A stretch of DNA of 64,000 bases from Rhodospirillaceae bacterium LM-1 (lineage in GTDB: Bacteria; Pseudomonadota; Alphaproteobacteria; Rhodospirillales; WMHbin7). The stretch covers positions 1 to 64,000 of the forward strand of contig CACUVI010000027.1 in the NCBI GenBank assembly GCA_902725215.1, in the 5' to 3' direction. Below are positions 62,075 through 64,000 of this stretch, piece after piece; position 1 is the stretch's first letter, and the number at the start of each line of letters is the position of its first letter. The position numbers were made by a program, and so were the translations under genes. The notes beneath the pieces were generated by a model. That model was not told the DNA's origin and searched no databases. It saw only the letters and a list, made by a program, of their open reading frames with translations.

Positions 62075-63958
62075 ATGACGTCTGGGCGTCTTCTCGATCA
62101 GATCAAGTTCCCTTCCGACTTTAGGGATTTCACGCCCGACCAGCTCAGGCAATTGGCTGGGGAAGTGCGCCAGGAAATGATCGGTGCCGTGGCCGCCACC
62201 GGCGGCCATCTGGGGGCTGGCTTGGGCGTTGTTGAATTGACCGTCGCTCTGCATCACGTTTTCAATACGCCCGACGATCGCTTGATCTGGGATGTTGGAC
62301 ATCAAAGCTATCCCCACAAAATTCTGACCGGCAGGCGCGAGCAAATGCATACGCTCAGGCAGGGCGGGGGCATTTCCGGTTTCACCAAGCGCGACGAAAG
62401 CATCTACGATCCTTTTGGCGCCGGGCACAGTTCAACCTCGATTTCGGCGGCTCTGGGCATGGCGGTGGGCAGCCAACTGCAAGGCTGCGAACGCTACGCC
62501 ATCGCCGTCATCGGCGACGGTTCGATGAGCGCCGGCCAGGCTTTCGAAGCGCTCAACAATGCAGGCCCCCAGAAGACGCGCCTGATAGTGATTCTGAACG
62601 ACAACGACATGTCGATCGCCAAGCCGGTGGGCGGGTTAAGCGCCTATCTATCAAAGCTGTGGTCGTCGAAGTCCTATCAGCACTTCAGGCACTTCGCCAA
62701 GGACGTGGCGGAAATCTTCCCGCGTCCCATCGAACTGGCGGCCAAAAAGGTCGAGGAATATGCCAAGGGCTTGGTGGCGGGCGGCACCTTGTTCGAGGAG
62801 TTGGGTCTTTATTACGTCGGTCCCATCGACGGTCACAATTTCGACCATCTGCTGCCCGTGCTTCGCAATGTTCGCGATTTCGAGGAACCAGCGCCGGTGC
62901 TTGTGCATGTGGTGACGCAGAAGGGGCGGGGATATGCGCCTGCCGAGGAAGCGCATGACAAATATCACGGCGTATCGAAGTTCAATGTCGAGACCGGGGT
63001 GCAAAGCAAGCCCAAGAGTAATGCGCCCAGCCTGACCGGCGTGTTCGGCCAAGCCTTGGCCGACGAAGCCAAGCGTGACGAAACGATTTGCGCCATCACG
63101 GCGGCCATGCCTTCGGGTACCGGGTTGGATATTTTCGGCCGCGCCCATCCTGATCGTCTGTTTGACGTCGGCATCGCCGAGCAGCATGCGGTTACCTTTG
63201 CCGCCGGTCTGGCCTGCGAGGGGCTGAAGCCCTTCTGCGCCATCTATTCTACCTTCTTGCAGCGCGGCTACGATCAGGTGATGCACGATGTCGTGCTTCA
63301 GCATCTGCCGGTGCGCTTCGTGCTGGATCGCGCCGGGCTGGTGGGGGCCGATGGGGCCACGCATCACGGTTCTTACGACCTGTCCTATCTTGGTTGCCTG
63401 CCCGGCGTGGTGATCATGGCCCCGGCCGACGAGGCGGAACTGGCGCATATGGTGGCCACCCAGGTTGCCATCGATGACCGGCCCAGTTTCCTGCGTTATC
63501 CCAGGGGCGATGGAAGCGGCGTGGAAATGCCCGCCCGCGGCGTTGCGCTGCCCATCGGCAAGGGCCGCGTGCTGCGCCAGGGCGAACGGGTTGCGATTCT
63601 TAGCCTGGGCACAAGGCTGGGCGACGCCTTGAAGGCGGCGGATCAGTTGGCGGCGCAGGGGATTTCGGCGACCGTGGCGGATGCGCGTTTCGCCAAGCCG
63701 ATCGACGAGGAACTGATCGCCGATCTGGCCAGGAATCACGAATTGCTGATTACGGTGGAAGAGAACGCCGTTGGCGGCTTCGCGGCGCAAGTGATGCACT
63801 TCCTGGTCAATCAAGGCCTGCTGGACAAGGGGTTGAAGCTGCGCGCCTTGTGCCTGCCCGATCATTTTATCGAACATGACAGCCAGACCCAGCAATTGGC
63901 AGATGCGGGGCTGGACGCGGCGGGGATTGTGGCCGCGGTGACGCAAGCCCTTAGCTGA
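62075..63958 (+). CDS. dxs: 1-deoxy-D-xylulose-5-phosphate synthase
   Basis: Thiamine-diphosphate enzyme that joins pyruvate and glyceraldehyde 3-phosphate, the first step of the non-mevalonate isoprenoid pathway. The 627 residues show [18 protein letters not shown] (catalytic His region), the ThDP motif [16 protein letters not shown], and the transketolase-like [18 protein letters not shown]. It ends 42 bases before the right edge. The last ten bases start ATGTCCGGGC, which may open the next gene (tlyA often follows dxs), but the frame is too short to call. Confidence 0.97.
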   Translation: MTSGRLLDQIKFPSDFRDFTPDQLRQLAGEVRQEMIGAVAATGGHLGAGLGVVELTVALHHVFNTPDDRLIWDVGHQSYPHKILTGRREQMHTLRQGGGISGFTKRDESIYDPFGAGHSSTSISAALGMAVGSQLQGCERYAIAVIGDGSMSAGQAFEALNNAGPQKTRLIVILNDNDMSIAKPVGGLSAYLSKLWSSKSYQHFRHFAKDVAEIFPRPIELAAKKVEEYAKGLVAGGTLFEELGLYYVGPIDGHNFDHLLPVLRNVRDFEEPAPVLVHVVTQKGRGYAPAEEAHDKYHGVSKFNVETGVQSKPKSNAPSLTGVFGQALADEAKRDETICAITAAMPSGTGLDIFGRAHPDRLFDVGIAEQHAVTFAAGLACEGLKPFCAIYSTFLQRGYDQVMHDVVLQHLPVRFVLDRAGLVGADGATHHGSYDLSYLGCLPGVVIMAPADEAELAHMVATQVAIDDRPSFLRYPRGDGSGVEMPARGVALPIGKGRVLRQGERVAILSLGTRLGDALKAADQLAAQGISATVADARFAKPIDEELIADLARNHELLITVEENAVGGFAAQVMHFLVNQGLLDKGLKLRALCLPDHFIEHDSQTQQLADAGLDAAGIVAAVTQALS

Positions 63959-64000
63959 CGGTTAATGCCTAGCGTGCCATACTGGCCGCCATGTCCGGGC

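Noticed and set aside
62651-63946. 431-codon open frame antisense to dxs
   Set aside because: Shadow of dxs with no recognisable domain.
63991-64000. Possible start of a gene after dxs (ATGTCCGGGC)
   Set aside because: Only three codons are in the window, with no way to test the frame.

Overview
The window looks like chromosomal DNA of a free-living alphaproteobacterium, most likely a Rhodospirillales/Magnetospirillum-like organism. GC is high, coding density is high, and stop/start overlaps are common. Pointers to this group are an EipB-family (DUF1849) protein, a serC-serA leader, a hisZ-purA pair, a TAXI-type TRAP transporter with DUF1850, OmpA with an alphaproteobacterial layout, and xseB-ispA-dxs. 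The genus is an inference. I saw no insertion sequence, CRISPR array, prophage or magnetosome genes. No gene-free stretch exceeds about 300 bases once the RNase P RNA gene is counted.

Layout. 1-7.1 kb: a diguanylate cyclase cut by the left edge, EipB-like protein, an MBL hydrolase convergent with a SqrR/BigR-type regulator, an orphan secretin N-domain protein, rnpB, a cell-wall amidase coupled to a DMT transporter, and a Cache-GGDEF cyclase. 7.2-12.4 kb: Pro-tRNA editing protein and a second DMT transporter, then a cluster of two small P-II-like proteins and a duplicated DUF1538 membrane protein, divergent from a cyclic-nucleotide-gated K+ channel. 12.4-17.7 kb: TPR/OGT-like glycosyltransferase, CAP protein, a deacetylase-zincin-lipoprotein operon, a nitroreductase and a glycosyltransferase. 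17.9-22.4 kb: gyrA, coaD, two tandem cyclophilins, tRNA-Lys. 22.4-32.5 kb: TMEM43-like protein, CDF exporter, potFGHI, fbp, TrpB2, hydrolase, and an unknown protein behind a perfect consensus promoter.

32.5-37.2 kb is a minus-strand run: a compact ydbH-ynbE-ydbL lipid-transport set followed by xdhC and a MoeA/MobA-like fusion. 37.2-43 kb: solo Panacea protein, small secreted and tautomerase genes, ChaN-like lipoprotein, and a TAXI-TRAP system with a hairpin between binding protein and permease. 43-50.4 kb: a 1348-residue CheB-CheR-PAS-kinase fusion and a DctPQM TRAP transporter. 50.4-53.7 kb: ompA, a T4-lysozyme-like protein, a lower-GC secreted protein, a decayed lysozyme tail and a c-type cytochrome. 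53.9-64 kb: serC-serA with its leader RNA, a soluble CZB chemoreceptor, and hisZ, purA, xseB, ispA, dxs.

The most interesting points are the P-II-like/DUF1538 cluster, the SqrR-like switch with a visible palindrome, two genes whose Shine-Dalgarno lies inside a strong hairpin (serC, hisZ), and the lysozyme-like gene with a nearby decayed copy of its tail. All functional calls come from reading the sequence and known family motifs; no database search was run.
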